Shown here: positions 1 through 11,130 of the stretch, in pieces | Position numbering within the stretch: the first letter of the stretch is position 1 | How the letters are laid out: every line of letters starts with the position of its first letter | Source: Spirometra erinaceieuropaei | Taxonomy: Eukaryota; Platyhelminthes; Cestoda; Diphyllobothriidea; Diphyllobothriidae | DNA length: 64,000 nt | NCBI GenBank assembly: GCA_902702965.1 | Contig: CACRXP010000431.1 | Span: 373,285-437,284 of the forward strand | Direction: 5' to 3' | Notes under the pieces: generated by a model | Databases searched by the model: none | Seen by the model: the letters and a program-made list of their open reading frames with translations, nothing else | What the model was told of the DNA's origin: nothing | Program-made: the position numbers and the translations under genes

Positions 1-395
1 TAACTTTATCGATTAGCCAACTTTGCCCAAAGCCCTGACCTTGCTGTTTCTGAATTGATTTTCTGTACGAATTCAAATCTGTTGTACGTTCTCACTCGTT
101 ATCTCTCTTGTGAAGCGACAGGATGCAGCTGAAGAGCAGTCGAGAAATTTTTTGGTACCAATAAATCCTGCCCTTTTTGCCTACCTTAGCGTCATACCAA
201 TAGTAGCCTCTTTTCTTAAGCACACCAAGTTATTAATGGATACCTCGAACGGACTGATTTCGAGAGCTTTATGAGTGCCGGAATTATGGTTGATGAGTCA
301 GTCAGGGTCAAGCGCCGATGTGTGCACTTAAACGCATTCTCAATTTCAATGACTAATTGATCAACACGTATCACTCCTCATGAGCAGGGCTCCGT
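1..395. other. Unannotated AT-rich DNA
   Basis: I see no ORF of note, no tRNA-like box and no similarity to the other repeats in this window. Confidence 0.5.
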
Positions 396-399
396 CTAT

Positions 400-666
400 T
401 TACAGCTTATGTGGTGCTGTGCGGCCCCCTTTCGGAGGAAGAGGTCGTCGTTGCAATATTGGCGCTGTGCGACAGGAGTCTGCGGCCAGTAAGTCTTGTA
501 GGGACACTGGTGTTCTGACCATACGAGGAAATTGTATAGGCAGGGAGCGATGATATTGCTTCCCGTGACGGGCTCTGTTACCCTTGTGTCTGTCTTCAAT
601 AATCCAGATGACAGAAGTGGGAACACGGCTAGAGAGAAGTTTCCTTAGTAATGACACAAAGGTCAC
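400..666 (-). CDS. Hypothetical ORF, 88 residues, probably part of an unidentified repeat
   Basis: The reading frame is open for 88 residues on the minus strand and is rich in Arg, Pro and Leu, ending in a basic Pro/Lys/Gly-rich tail. No catalytic motif, signal peptide or membrane segment is visible. An overlapping frame at 396-626 is also open, which is typical of GC-richer repeat DNA rather than of a selected gene. The base composition differs from the AT-rich flanks, which suggests a boundary of an inserted element. I do not recognise the family, and no function is assigned. Confidence 0.2.
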   Translation of the reverse strand: MTFVSLLRKLLSSRVPTSVIWIIEDRHKGNRARHGKQYHRSLPIQFPRMVRTPVSLQDLLAADSCRTAPILQRRPLPPKGGRTAPHKL

Positions 667-3187
667 TCGGGCATTCTTGCCTACTTCAGAATCTTATAGT
701 TGGCATATTCTAACCGAAAGAACGCGCTAAGAGTAGTTTGAACGCTTTAAAACTAACGCTTTTTGCGCAAAAGGGAGAAAAAAGCCAGGATCATCGAAAA
801 AGTTGAAAATAAAGAATTAGAAAGGATAGTCAGTCACATTGCAAGTCCAATACCTGAGAAAATTTCCGAAGCCTTTTGAGTTTATAAACCCACTGGCGCA
901 AACATTTACATGCATTCATGATGGTACAAAAGAAGAATTTGGATGCGCATAAAATAACTGAAAGGCAACGAAGAAATCCCCAAAACCGCTTGCGGAATAT
1001 TGCCTCCGGAACATTTATTTCTGCATAGAATTTCAACCGGCAAAAAAGCGGATCTCCTATAGTAGTCCTAAAAGTGATACTTTTGACCACGTTCGGACCA
1101 TTAACTACACCAAGGCCATGATTTGCTAAAGTCATCTGAAGCGGTTAATAAAAGCAACATCGAAAAAAATTAATCAGTTCGATATGAGTACTGACCACAA
1201 AGGTTAAAATATGACGGTAATCGTGATAAGTTGGTTTTGTTGCATGGTAACCTAGGGCCTCGTATTGCAAAACCAGTGAGGCCAATATCGTAGGCACTTC
1301 ACTGGGAAATTCTACCCCGCAGGCCAGATTTCCCAGATATTGTTCTATCAGATTATCACTTTTTCCAGTCGATGTAACCTCGCCTTGATGAACCACAGTT
1401 CGGTTCCTATAATGACGCCAATGACTTACTTCAAAAGCCCAAATTGTTTCTACAGTGGAATCAATTTGCTTTCAAAAAGATGGGAAATATTATGGCTGCA
1501 ACGCACAATCCTTTAAGTAAAATGTAATTTATAGTTACTTATTAATAAGCGATGTTCGCTCTCAAAAATAATTTTCATTCTCAGTAGGTGATTTCTAACA
1601 TTTTCCTGTAAAAATCGATATTGCGGGTCCGAAACTGGTAGAACAGCTTTAGCATCCATATTCAACTTATCCTAAAGTTGATGCCAATTACTAACGCAAC
1701 TACTGGCTACTTGTTCTGCATCACATATTGGCTTTAACTGCGTGAACTTTAAAGAGATGTTTTTAACAATTTTTGGAGAAAAAAAGCTGGAGTTGTTGAG
1801 GAAATTCTGGCTAATGAGACACACAGATTCGGGACATTTTCGGCTAGAAGAGTAGCTTTACGAAAAAAACTAAAACAGGAGAGAGTTTCCCTGTCCTATT
1901 TAATCTCCCACAGAAATTCCGATGACATTTGCGAAAATTGTATAAATATACTGGTACATTTTGATAGGAAAATCTAAGGGAACGGGTGCACTCCTATACA
2001 ATCACAACTGAATACTCATTACTAGCCAATTTTCTTAAGAAAAGGACAAAATTAAATCAAGCGGTAACTTGGCAAGAAATGCTTTGCATTTATATGTAAA
2101 AGCGGAGAATATCGCCCAAGATGTAACTGAAAAAGTAAGCACTATCTTAACAAGCAAGGTTTAAGTGAGTTCAAAAATATCTGGTATGAGCTCCTCATCA
2201 GCTATTCTTCCACGGTTATGATGAGGGTTCTGTGCCAGAGTGATTTCAGTCAGCAGTCATTTGGATTTACTAAACTCTGTGGACTATTAGATTATCGTAG
2301 ATCTCCAAATTCGGTTGAATAATGTTTGAATTTACAGATGTAGGGGAATTGCATGATCAAAATTTTAAGTTCATACAAAACTGAGACCTTCTTTTTAATT
2401 TGCCATCTTACATATATCGGCCTTTATATTTGCGATAAAAGAGCTAAAACGCCGGAAAGGTTGGCCAAAAAGTAAGGCACGATTATATGATGTTAAAGGA
2501 AAAGGTGAAGCAAAGACGCTTTAGTATGATCGACGTCCAACGATCTAGTGTACTTGAGGACTTTAACGAGAAGTCGTCGTGATTCCAATGCAAAATCGAA
2601 TTAAATTAGTCCTTGCTTTCCACTGTCACCCAATTTTGTTTATGAACAGACACATATGCACGGCGAACGAGTTTCCTCCTTGTATTTTATTGGTACTGCG
2701 TAAGATACCCGGTTATTTGAACGGACCGGTAACTGAAACCCTATCTGCTGTATTTTTAATTTTGTATTTTGCAATAAACAAATCGCCGGGCTTTTATAAT
2801 TCGTAGGCTGTTTTTCGCCTGCTGAAATTTCACCGGGTTCAAATACTTTCCACTTCGAACAATGCTTTCATATTTGCATTTTGCGATAAAAAAGGCGAAC
2901 TGGATTACGCATTTTAAACAGCTTTTCTCGGTTTACATAAGTTAAATAGTAGACACCTGCATATCGGATGTGGGCTAAGTTTTTTTCTTATGCACATCCA
3001 TCTGGTAAAAAGCGTTTCTGCCAAAAGATAATGCACCCCATTAGCTCACATTGAAACGATTTTGGAATGGTAAAACACCGAACATTTTTTCCAAATACAT
3101 AAGGGGAAGACGAACCAGCGGTTATTGATAAAAACTATTTCGAGACTGAGATAGCGCGATATGCCATACTTGACAACTCAGGTACTC
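667..3187. other. Unannotated intergenic DNA
   Basis: This is a long AT-rich stretch with only short ORFs (for example 830-1135 minus, 1145-1396 minus and 2579-2806 plus). None shows a recognisable domain or matches another part of the window. I see no tRNA-like boxes, terminal inverted repeats or microsatellite of length. Confidence 0.5.
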
Positions 3188-3410
3188 GTTAAAAGCCTAT
3201 ACACGCGTGTTTCGTCGATATTCTGCCGCTGCATGGGGCAGCTGCGAGGAGTTCGAAACTTCAGTGGGCCACCTGGCGTTTCTTGTGTGTTTTCTGGTAA
3301 ATACTCCAGTTCTGAATTTGCGGTCTTTTAATTTCCTCAGGAATTAATCGCTAACTTGGAGTTAATCATTCTGTTTGAGGCTTATATGCTCAGACCCCTG
3401 AATCGTTCGC
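3188..3410 (+). repeat. Dispersed repeat family C (tRNA-related, SINE-like)
   Basis: This ~220-bp unit recurs in the window at about 17008-17205, 59655-59790 and, within the large inverted arms, at 20514-20640 (reverse) and 26240-26365. Shared landmarks in order are a GTTAAAAGCC-type start, a GCCGCTGC segment, a B-box-like GAGTTCGA, and then TTTTCTGGTA. The B-box-like stretch suggests descent from a tRNA promoter, so I infer a SINE. The boundaries are approximate. Confidence 0.5.
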
Positions 3411-3825
3411 ACTAAAATACCGTAGACGCGCTTATGCTGAAAGGGTTTAAAAAAAGTTGTCATAATCCAGTCAATTTGCAAGATCTTTAGGACACACCAT
3501 CAGTAACGCTTTTCACTTTGTTTTCCTTGAAAGGAAGTAGAAATACTTCCGGTTTATAATTGGATTTCAACTAAAACAGATTTCGCTCTTCGCTGAAAAA
3601 AAACTGTCAATTGTGTTCGTTTAAAAGGGATGCGAATAGATTCAATTGTGGGCGCTGCTTCAATAGCATAGAATGGCCGATTCTAGTGACTGGTAGGCGG
3701 GCGCATTAATGCCAAGATGGGGCGAAAGACTGACGAAACAAGATACTTATGGCATCGCACGCCACAAGCCAAAAGTCTTTGGACTATTTTCAAATCTCGA
3801 CTATTTCATTAAGGCAGATTTCAAA
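3411..3825. other. Unannotated intergenic DNA
   Basis: No supported feature; AT-rich, with no ORF of interest. Confidence 0.5.
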
Positions 3826-3829
3826 TAAC

Positions 3830-4085
3830 TCGTTTTGACCCAACTGTGAAAATCTCGACGTCTTCGTGGGATTCGAACCCACGACAACAAGGACAACGCT
3901 TTCGTACAACCAACACTCTAACCACTTGAGCTAAGAGACTCCATCGGATGAAACGAGTTTAACTGTATTTGGATCAAGTTTGCCCGCTCAACCTATTGCA
4001 ACGTCTAAATCAACCAAGTCTGATACAGTAAACTGACTGCCCAAGCAGGATTTCCTAAGTAATGCATACAGATTCCACCAGATGA
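3830..4085 (-). repeat. tRNA-related SINE, family A
   Basis: Read on the minus strand, positions ~3864-3942 form a tRNA-like domain. The D arm is good (TTAGCTCAAGTGG, matching the A box) and the T arm is perfect (GTGGGTTCGAATCCCAC, matching the B box). The acceptor stem does not pair, so this is a SINE head and not a working tRNA gene. A ~150-bp unique module follows on the plus-strand right side, with landmarks CTGATACAGTAAAC and CCCAAGCAGGATTTCC. The same module recurs near 45620 and, inverted, near 47690. Other copies lie at 19735, 29250-29575, 45430 and 47458-47905. Confidence 0.7.
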
Positions 4086-4373
4086 CAACCAGGCTCATAT
4101 AATTCACAGGTGTTATGGTTTAATTCTATTCGGAGAACGAAAAAGTAGTATTCCGCATTCAGAAAATCAAAGCAAGCGTAGTAGGCTCTTTGTCCGATTC
4201 CAAATCTTACAGTACAGTCCGATTGGGTCGCCGTGAACTTGAGGGAAGTCAGATAACGAGCCTGTGTAATAAAGATGATAGCGGAACGCCTCCCTACCGT
4301 TGTATATACCCGGTCACAAGTGACAGGACAACGAGTCTTTAATTTAATGGTTAGGGCATTGGACTTCTAACTA

Positions 4374-5320
4374 CAGTACCTGTGCTAACTCATGAAATGC
4401 CGAGGTCAAAATTATAGTGGAAAATGTAGCGTATTTTTGGTGTCGTTATTTGTGTTTATTTAGTTGAAATAAGGACGAAAAGACCGTTTTCTGAAGGAAA
4501 TTTTGATACGGATCTGTATGTTAAATAGAAAACGGGCCGGATTTAGGCGAAATCGGAGGATTCCTGATATTCAGGCAGTTTCCTACGCTATTAAAGCTTT
4601 CGGATGGAAATTGTTTGTGTTACCTTTCGGCTACATCGGCATAAGTCGGCGCCGAATGGATACTGTAATTTTGCAGGATGATGCACCTGTCCACCGCTCT
4701 AAAGAGGTACGAATTTGATGCCGCTTGCAAATATAATCTAACATTTTAGACAACAACCACGCTCTCCGCAATTGGCCTCCAATCCATTTTCCTCCCGGCC
4801 AACAGTCCCGATTTGAATCCTATCGAAAATCTTTTTGGAATAGTCAAAAGAAATTGGCACAAAGCTAAGAAGACGCTTTCAATGCAGGAAAAATTGGATT
4901 TCATACTCAATAATTACATTTTACAATCCACCATAGATAACCTTGTCATGTCTATGTTGGACAGACTTTCTGCTGTTATTAATTCGAATGGACAATCTAC
5001 AAAGTACTAATTTTTTGTATCTGTTTCTGTCCTTAATTATTTTTGACCTTTCATGCGCCCTCCTCCTTTATACATCCTCATACGTAGCCTTTATTAACTT
5101 GGTTGTTATATAGGCGTTTCTCGAAAATGTGACTTTTGTCGAAAATTATTTATTTATATCTCAGTAAATAATATTTTCTTAACCAAACTTTGCTTTATTT
5201 CTTTGGCACATCGTTTATTTTCCGCTATCAGACTTTGGGAGCCGTAGTGTTTACCGATTTTGCGTTAAAGTCGTTAACCTGTGTTAATTCGTGACATTTC
5301 ATGAGTTAGCACAGGTACTG
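4374..5320 (+). mobile_element. Tc1/mariner-type transposon, 947 bp, TA target duplication
   Basis: The terminal inverted repeats are perfect over about 26 bp: both ends begin CAGTACCTGTG and run into CTAACTCATGAAATG. A TA lies directly outside each end (4372-4373 and 5321-5322), the target duplication expected of Tc1/mariner. The interior encodes the C-terminal half of a DDE transposase. The element is too short for a full transposase, so the N-terminal DNA-binding part has been lost or eroded. The ends are shared with the ~990-bp foldback elements in this window and with the longer copy at 17540-19403. Confidence 0.9.
4503..5010 (+). pseudogene. Tc1/mariner transposase remnant with a 43-nt intron-like insert
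   Basis: The catalytic C-terminal part of a cut-and-paste DDE transposase is visible. The second acidic residue sits in QDDAPVH (Asp codon 4677-4679) and the third in SPDLNPIENL (Glu codon 4825-4827). Taken directly, these codons are 148 nt apart, out of frame and with a stop between them. Positions 4707-4749 look like an intron: GTACGA at the donor, CTAAC as branch point and TTTTAG at the acceptor. Removing these 43 nt puts the two codons exactly 35 codons apart, giving the DD34E spacing of the Tc1 group, in frame and without stops; the bridging residues then read ...LPANSPDLNPIE. Two segments, 4503-4706 and 4750-5010, give about 154 residues. The N-terminal HTH region and first Asp are not seen, so this copy is inactive. 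Confidence 0.8.
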
Positions 5321-5535
5321 TAACAAGTCGCAAGATCGAGGCCCAGGTTTTTTTCACCTCGGGGTTGGGCACGCCTGACTGAGGATGGTTAATAAGCCAA
5401 AAATGCTTAATCGAGTCTTCCTTGTCTCTGTCGGTAGTGCTATTGCTGCGGTGCGTCTGTTGGCAGGACTCGAAAGAGAAAGAACCTCAAGGCACAGCTG
5501 GAGGGTGGAGTTCCGTAATGAGATCAGTGAGCGTC

Positions 5536-5890
5536 CCTTTGACAAAGTCCCCATTCATCTCTTCTTCTCGCTGGAAGGAGATCTTACCACCTACACAGAC
5601 TCAGAGGTGGTGCAGGTCAGCTCAATGCTTTCGAATGAGTAAAGCAAACTTGTGATTTTGGCTGTTAACATTCCTTTATGTCTGAATAGCTGAAGAGTTT
5701 GTCCGCCACTTCATCTACAAAAGTAAAGCCGACAGTGCTCTGGACGACACCCCGGTGGGGAGGGTTTGCCCACGCGAACGCGCTTGGGACCTCAGCGAGG
5801 CAGTTCTGGCTAATTTGCAATCTTCTTCAACCATCGATCATGCTAGTACTGGCAGTCAGAGCATAATACTCACCCACAAGACGCACTTAG
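5536..5890 (+). other. Possible exon(s) of an unidentified gene
   Basis: Just right of the SINE two protein-like stretches follow each other. The first, at ~5536-5610, reads DKVPIHLFFSLEGDL and on to a candidate donor GTCAGC at 5611-5616. The second, at ~5690-5890, lies between an acceptor-like TCTGAATAG and a donor-like GTTAGT. It is open in a frame containing FVRHFIYKSKADSALDD and CPRERAWDLSEAVL. The phases of the two stretches do not agree in the simplest splice model, so this may be a pseudogene or coincidence. I recognise no family. Confidence 0.25.
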
Positions 5891-6812
5891 GTTAGTGTAT
5901 CCAGCGTACTCCGAGGGTCCTTTCGTCAAACGATAAACTTCTTGTACTTGGCAATTACGTGCAGATGATGAGCGGTGCGAATGTTCTGGAATTATAAGGT
6001 TTCGGAGCTATCGTCGCTCCCGCGGAAGACTGAGGACGAGTTTCTAGTGTGGGTAGGAACGGCGAGATGCAATATACACCAACGAGCTCCCTTAAACCCC
6101 GTGCACAGGAGAAGATCCTAAGAGACCGATGTTGAAGGAGCACGCTGAGGAAGACTAACATTAGAACGGATAAAACTCGACCTCTGACAGGAGAAAGTAC
6201 AGGAAGGTATTGAATAAAAAAGAAATGTGAAACATACTACAGAAGAGAACTTGATGCACGGAGAGTAGTCAGTAACGCTTAAAGTGATTAGACCAGCGAC
6301 CGACAAAATTTTCTTTGGCAGGCAGAAAGACAAAACCAGGTGGGTGAGATCGATGGGTCAGGTTCGTCCTTATTGGCACTATCGGAAATGCGAGCCCAGG
6401 GCAGGCAAATCCCCCAGGTTTCTCCATTGGCTAAATAAATATTGTCATCCAAGACACAATCCATAATAAACCGGCAGGATCTAGTGTACTACATCACATC
6501 CTAAGCTATCGAGGCGCCTCTACCGGCGAACGGCAATGCAAGCTTTTTTGATGCTTGAGTATCCTACCTCTGTACTTTATTGCCAAAATGTAATCCAGTT
6601 CATGCACCTATCAGATTAACGGAGTTTTTCTATGGGCTAATTCATCAACGCAGAGTTTTAATTGATTAAAAAGCTTAAACATGGTTACCATGGTTTGAGC
6701 GCCCGCTCAGCTGAGCTGCTTACTCAAAAACAGTGGTCTCTCCCGTGTTTATGCTTTGGATAGTGCCCACTAAGTGTTTTTTTGCGAACAAAAGTGTTGG
6801 CTTCTCTTCAGT

Positions 6813-6843
<31 letters not shown>

Positions 6844-7329
6844 AAAAGTTGCCTTCCTCAACTCATTCGCTGTTTTATTTTTCTTGTTCTGAAGCTTGAT
6901 TTGGAAGCAGATCCCGATTATGGGCAGATGACAGGACGGAGAGAAGATGATGGTCCAGGCTGGCGCCAAATCACCAATAAATTATTCGTCCAAACTCTAT
7001 TTCTCTCCCGTTTCTACTGCTGACCCCCTGCAAATGCGTAGGCTTTCCACTTTTATGCAAGAAACAGCACGCTGTCACATTGTTTACTAAGGGGGAGATG
7101 AACAAGTACTTTCCTTTTTCGGTTTCCAATAGTATATCTTGCCTTGCAGGTCGAATTAACAGATTGTTAGCCCCAGCAATTTTTTGGCTTATTTTCGGCC
7201 GATACCTTAGTTGAGGGTTAATTTGGCTTTCTGCAATAACTGGCGATTTTGCGTTCATGTTCTACAGTCCATTTTTTTTTATCTAAACGCCCATCAATAT
7301 TTGCCCGAGGCCTTCATTACAAGAAACAC
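5891..7329. other. Unannotated DNA with a short (TTC)n microsatellite
   Basis: Nine to ten TTC units lie at ~6816-6843 and produce a Phe-rich false ORF. Otherwise only short, unrecognised ORFs occur and I see no repeat family. Confidence 0.5.
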
Positions 7330-7746
7330 TTATTTTACGTCTTCTGTGGTGATGTGTTCAGTGAGATCATTTCGTCTCACTTTATACCAATATATTTCTT
7401 CGGTAACTTGATAGAACTGCCTTTTTTTCAAAGTTAGGTGGTCTACTAGGGAAAGGCATGTTGTAAGGGCAAGCAATGCACGGTTGAATGAACAGATTAA
7501 AAGGGCTCTATAAGATAATCTAGTTGTTTCAAACAAGGTGTTCTGGTATTTCCAGTCGACTGAGAGGGTAATTAATGTTGGAACTATGAAAAGCAGACCT
7601 AGGAACATACACTTCGCATTATATGTTCGATAATTTGCTTCGCTCTTAAAAATCTCATCAACCATGAACGAACAATGATAGACGACGGCAACATTCGGCA
7701 CCCATGAAATTCCTACCACAGAATTTTGAAAGCAGCAGTTTCCCAC
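7330..7746 (-). CDS. Hypothetical ORF, 138 residues
   Basis: One of the longer open frames in the first 12 kb. The translation has a hydrophobic stretch near residues 47-62 (MFLGLLFIVPTLITLS) that could span a membrane, followed by a Lys/Arg-rich C-terminus. No start context, splice sites or homologous copy elsewhere in the window supports it. It could be chance or part of an old unrecognised repeat. Confidence 0.2.
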   Translation of the reverse strand: MGNCCFQNSVVGISWVPNVAVVYHCSFMVDEIFKSEANYRTYNAKCMFLGLLFIVPTLITLSVDWKYQNTLFETTRLSYRALLICSFNRALLALTTCLSLVDHLTLKKRQFYQVTEEIYWYKVRRNDLTEHITTEDVK

Positions 7747-9690
7747 TTGTTACGATAGGGCTCTTTTCCGGAAAAAGTACGCTCAGGCATTTTTGGATTT
7801 GAAACGTTCGTCGGCTGATCTGTTTTGTGGAAAATGTAATTCACTCTCCGGTTTGAAATAAATTCGTTTCGAACAAGGTCGTTTCGACACTCCGCAAAAA
7901 ATTCCTAATGGAAAAGTGCCACCGCCTTCATGATTGCAAACTCTTTTGAAGTGTGCATCATTGCAAAGCTTATCAGCCGCTCTGAGGGCCATAGGCTTTT
8001 TTGCTTTTAAGGCAGAAAAACCATTTTATTTTTATTTTATTACAGTGATAATGTGCGCATAACAATAAACATTCGCTCACAATAATAAAGTGGGCGTTTT
8101 TGCGAAAGAGATTCCAACGACGTAATTTTACCCTAGAAAGTGTTTCAAACGTTTGTTGAATGCAGAAATCCGACGCAATTAAGGGAACTTGACTTTATAC
8201 CCGACCAGCTCTCTGCGCATAGACAGGGTTCGGGATCGATTACTGGTTCTAGTAAAACACTGCTAACAAAGCAACAGTGGTCCACCTTGCCTATTCCGAT
8301 TTATCCATCGTCGTCAGGCAGTCAGGAGCCAACAGCAAGCCGAAAGGCCCCAAGGTTTGGATTCCAGTCCATTTGACTATTGTGATTGGCGCGTTAACAT
8401 TGGCTCTACGGCCTTAAGCTCTGTAAACTTTAATTAAGGATGTTCAAGGTCATATGTCGGGACTTTTGTTCGACTCAACCTACATTCAAATGAGAGCAAG
8501 AACGTTGCGTTGTTTTTTTCTGGTAGAGTCCTCGCAGGCATTTGCAGGACGATGAATACAAAATGATTTAAGAGTAGTATCGAGCAAAACGAGGAAGACT
8601 ACGCTGCTGTCTCAGATTAGTTGTCGTCAGCTACCACCCATTTTAGCGTCAGGTGAACCTGAAACTTTGATCCGGATCTAGGTCAACTTGCTTTAAAGTT
8701 CACGTTCGAAGACGGCCGGATGGCTGGCAGGTGACGGCAAATATTCCAGAAATAGTTCCCACAGGACCAGTCAGCATAGAACGGATGCCCAGGCAACTTA
8801 ATCAGCGGTCCCCCCCCGTACGCGCAATCGAGGTACAAGCGGGGGAAAGACGTTAGCACTTAGGCCCCCGCTAGTATATACAAAGGAAGGCATGAGGAAC
8901 GTCGGAATGCATTGTCGCAGAGTCTGGTTTGTGGATCGCTTATCGGTCGGCAGCTAACTCGTGTACCAGAGTCGCGCAGATAAAGGACCAAGTAGGAGTA
9001 GTTATTCAATCTGGCTTATTTTATCAGATTCTAGGCCACGATCGTTCTTGCCAGTGAACCAGCCGGACAGCACGACGGCTCAGTCCACGAATTAGTGTTC
9101 ATAAAAGGAGCGTTTGGAGAGGCGATCAACTGTCCCAAGTCGCTGTCTGCGCCCTAGGGAGAGGACCACGAAATCGACTGCGCGCACACGGATAATGGCG
9201 TGGGACGGCAGAGAGCTGTTGGAGGCCTGGATCTCTGCCAGAAACTCCGCACTGTTATTAACTCCTTGCTATCGCGCGTTCAACTCACACAGTCAGATGG
9301 CATGACCCAGTTTCCGACCGCCGGCCCCCCACACGGCCAGCGAGCAGCGTTGATAAAGTACCGTTAGATGACACGAGGTCTCACGCGCCCGCTGCAACCC
9401 CACTGCCTCCCGAAAAACGGCTCATACCTTGCGGTTTACTTATGGCCTCGGGGGTTGGGCTCCTCTACGAGTTCGAAAGCTGCGGAAGATACAGCTGCAG
9501 TTTCGGTAATTATATGCCCTACTTTTTTGCAACAAGAAACTCTGACTTGCGTCTGTCCAGTTGTTACAGTCTTCTTCAGCGCTTCGGCAGTTTGTCTTGG
9601 CTGCTGCCTCCTCGGTGTTGTGCTGTTTTCATTGAATAATGTCGACGATCCAAATTTGTTCAGCAACCGAGTCAGGTCTTTGATTCCAAG
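7747..9690. other. Unannotated DNA, including a GC-richer segment at 8600-9400
   Basis: Composition rises in GC at about 8600-9400 (C-runs at 8812 and 9325), which suggests a different origin, but no domain, boundary repeat or tRNA-like box is visible. ORFs at 9114-9305 and 9368-9712 have no recognised motif. Confidence 0.4.
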
Positions 9691-9699
9691 TAAGTTTAA

Positions 9700-9775
9700 G
9701 TCAGTTGATTAAGGAATAAGACTTTCGCTCCGAAGCCCCCTATTCATACACAATAATAACAGTAGAATCAACTTA
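9700..9775 (-). repeat. Possible LINE 3'-UTR fragment
   Basis: The stretch weakly resembles the sequence beside the LINE 3' end at 63140-63225: both have a CCCTATTCA motif followed by an ACA/AATAA-rich run and AGAATCA. It directly abuts the foldback element that begins at 9776. The match is short and diverged. Confidence 0.25.
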
Positions 9776-10763
9776 CAATGAGTGACTAATCTCATTAACT
9801 GTTGGCTGAAATTCTGAAATACGTTTCCGGTCATGAAGGATTACTTAGGTACGGTTGTAATACTGATAATCCTGCGGCATAATCCAATAATATTTCAGAC
9901 TCGGTAGGATGTCACCTTTTGAATGCACTGCCTTTTAATCTCCTGTAGGAACTGTACTCGGTTAAAATGACTAAGAAGTAATATGCATGTTTCACATAGA
10001 TTTTCGGTGATCTTGCGAATTCAAATATATTTTATAAAACCCACGAACAAAGTGTGCTTCATTTCATTCGTTTGATAGAAAATTATGTAATCGTTGCATT
10101 TTATACTCGAAGGAGGAGTATAATTAGGTATTAAAAAGTTTATTAATAGGAGATTTTTAAGACAGTGCAATTTCCATACATAGAGCATCGTACCTTTCCC
10201 TTTTCCACTGCTCCTTATGAAATGTACAACATAGTCCGCATCCATTGCAAAATTTTATGGACTCCATATGATGTCTTGCCAACGGCATAGAAGAATATGT
10301 GATTTTCTTTAAACGGAAATAATCCACCTTGCAGACTGGAATCACTAAGCGCTAATGCAACGACTGATCAGGCTCTAAATCATTCGGGAATTATAAAACT
10401 TTTTAAGACCAAATTATAAACCTTTCTCGAGTAGAAATTATAAAGCTTACATAATTCTCTATTAAACGACTGAAAAAAGCGTATTCTTGTTCGTGGTTTT
10501 TATAAAATATATTTGAATTTGCAAGACCATCGAAAATAAATGGGAAAAGTGCATGCTAATTAATTAGCCATTTTTTACCAATTACAGTTTCGACAGGAGA
10601 TTAATTACAAGTGCATTCAAAAGCTGACATCCTGCCGAGTCTGAAATATTATAGGATTATGCTGCAGGATTATCAATATCACAACCGCGCCTAAGTAATC
10701 CTTCCTGATCGAAAACGCATTGCAGAATTTCAGTCAACATTTCATGAGACCGGTTACTCACTG
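9776..10763. mobile_element. Foldback (long-TIR) non-autonomous DNA transposon, 988 bp
   Basis: The arms of a few hundred base pairs are inverted copies of each other: the left arm has CTCATTAACTGTTGGCTG at ~9795 and the right arm has CATTTCATGAGACCGGTTAC before 10760. A unique centre at ~10150-10380 is shared with the copies at 24943, 30910, 43498 and 58979, here in the opposite orientation to the copy at 30910. A TA lies outside the left end; the right flank reads CA, so one side of the TA duplication has mutated. It encodes no protein. Confidence 0.8.
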
Positions 10764-10863
10764 CACGTCAACGATGGCAGAGGGACACTGACCTGATGGC
10801 GTTACGGGACTCACTCATCCAAATGTGCCCTGGGGCTCGATTTCAAGCCTGGCCGGCTGCCGC

Positions 10864-11130
10864 CCAGCGGTTGACATATAGGTAGATTTTTTACTGTCGT
10901 GAATTATCTGCCCATAGAGGGTCGTATCCATGCATTTATTCATGCTGTTCGTAAAGTGCGCAACATGGTCCCCACCCACTGCAAGATTCGCCGAGTTCTC
11001 TATGATCTCTTCTTAATAGCAACTCAATGTGTGTGATTTTTTCCACAAGGAAGATATACAGCTTGTAGGTTAGAAGCCCACAATACAGATGCAACGGTAG
11101 ATCAGGTTAAAAATCATCTAGGAATATAAC
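10864..11130. mobile_element. Degenerate centre of another foldback element
   Basis: Positions ~10940-11130 align loosely with the unique centre of the foldback family: GTGTGATTTTTTCCAC and ATGCAACGGTAGATCAGG, compared with ATGTGATTTTCTTTA and AATGCAACGACTGATCAGG in the copy at 9776. No arms or ends can be recognised. Confidence 0.45.

Larger units (their letters stand above)
4265..5535 (+). repeat. tRNA-related SINE, family B, split by a Tc1/mariner insertion
   Basis: The left part (to 4373) holds the A-box side of a tRNA-like head (TGGTTAGGGCATTGG). The right part (from 5321) holds the B-box side (AAGATCGAGGCCC) followed by the SINE body: GGTTAATAAGCC, then TCTTCCTTGTCTCTGTCGG, then CAAGGCACAGCTGG and GTGAGCGTCCC. 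Removing 4374-5320 and one TA rejoins the head so that it matches the uninterrupted copies at 24010 and 51720-51840. The SINE is therefore older than the transposon inside it. Confidence 0.75.

Noticed and set aside
3864..3942. A tRNA gene on the minus strand
   Set aside because: D and T arms are convincing, but the acceptor stem does not pair and the same domain with the same flanking module recurs at several loci, so it is a SINE head.
4677..4827. A new transposase class with DD48E-like catalytic spacing
   Set aside because: The direct spacing is out of frame; removing the GT...AG 43-nt segment restores canonical DD34E, which is the simpler reading.
5385..5655. Two overlapping plus-strand ORFs starting at 5385 and 5422
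   Set aside because: Both start inside the SINE body; only their right-hand part is considered as a possible exon.
6733..7023. Phe-rich ORF of 96 residues
   Set aside because: The Phe run is the (TTC)n microsatellite at 6816-6843; no other protein feature.
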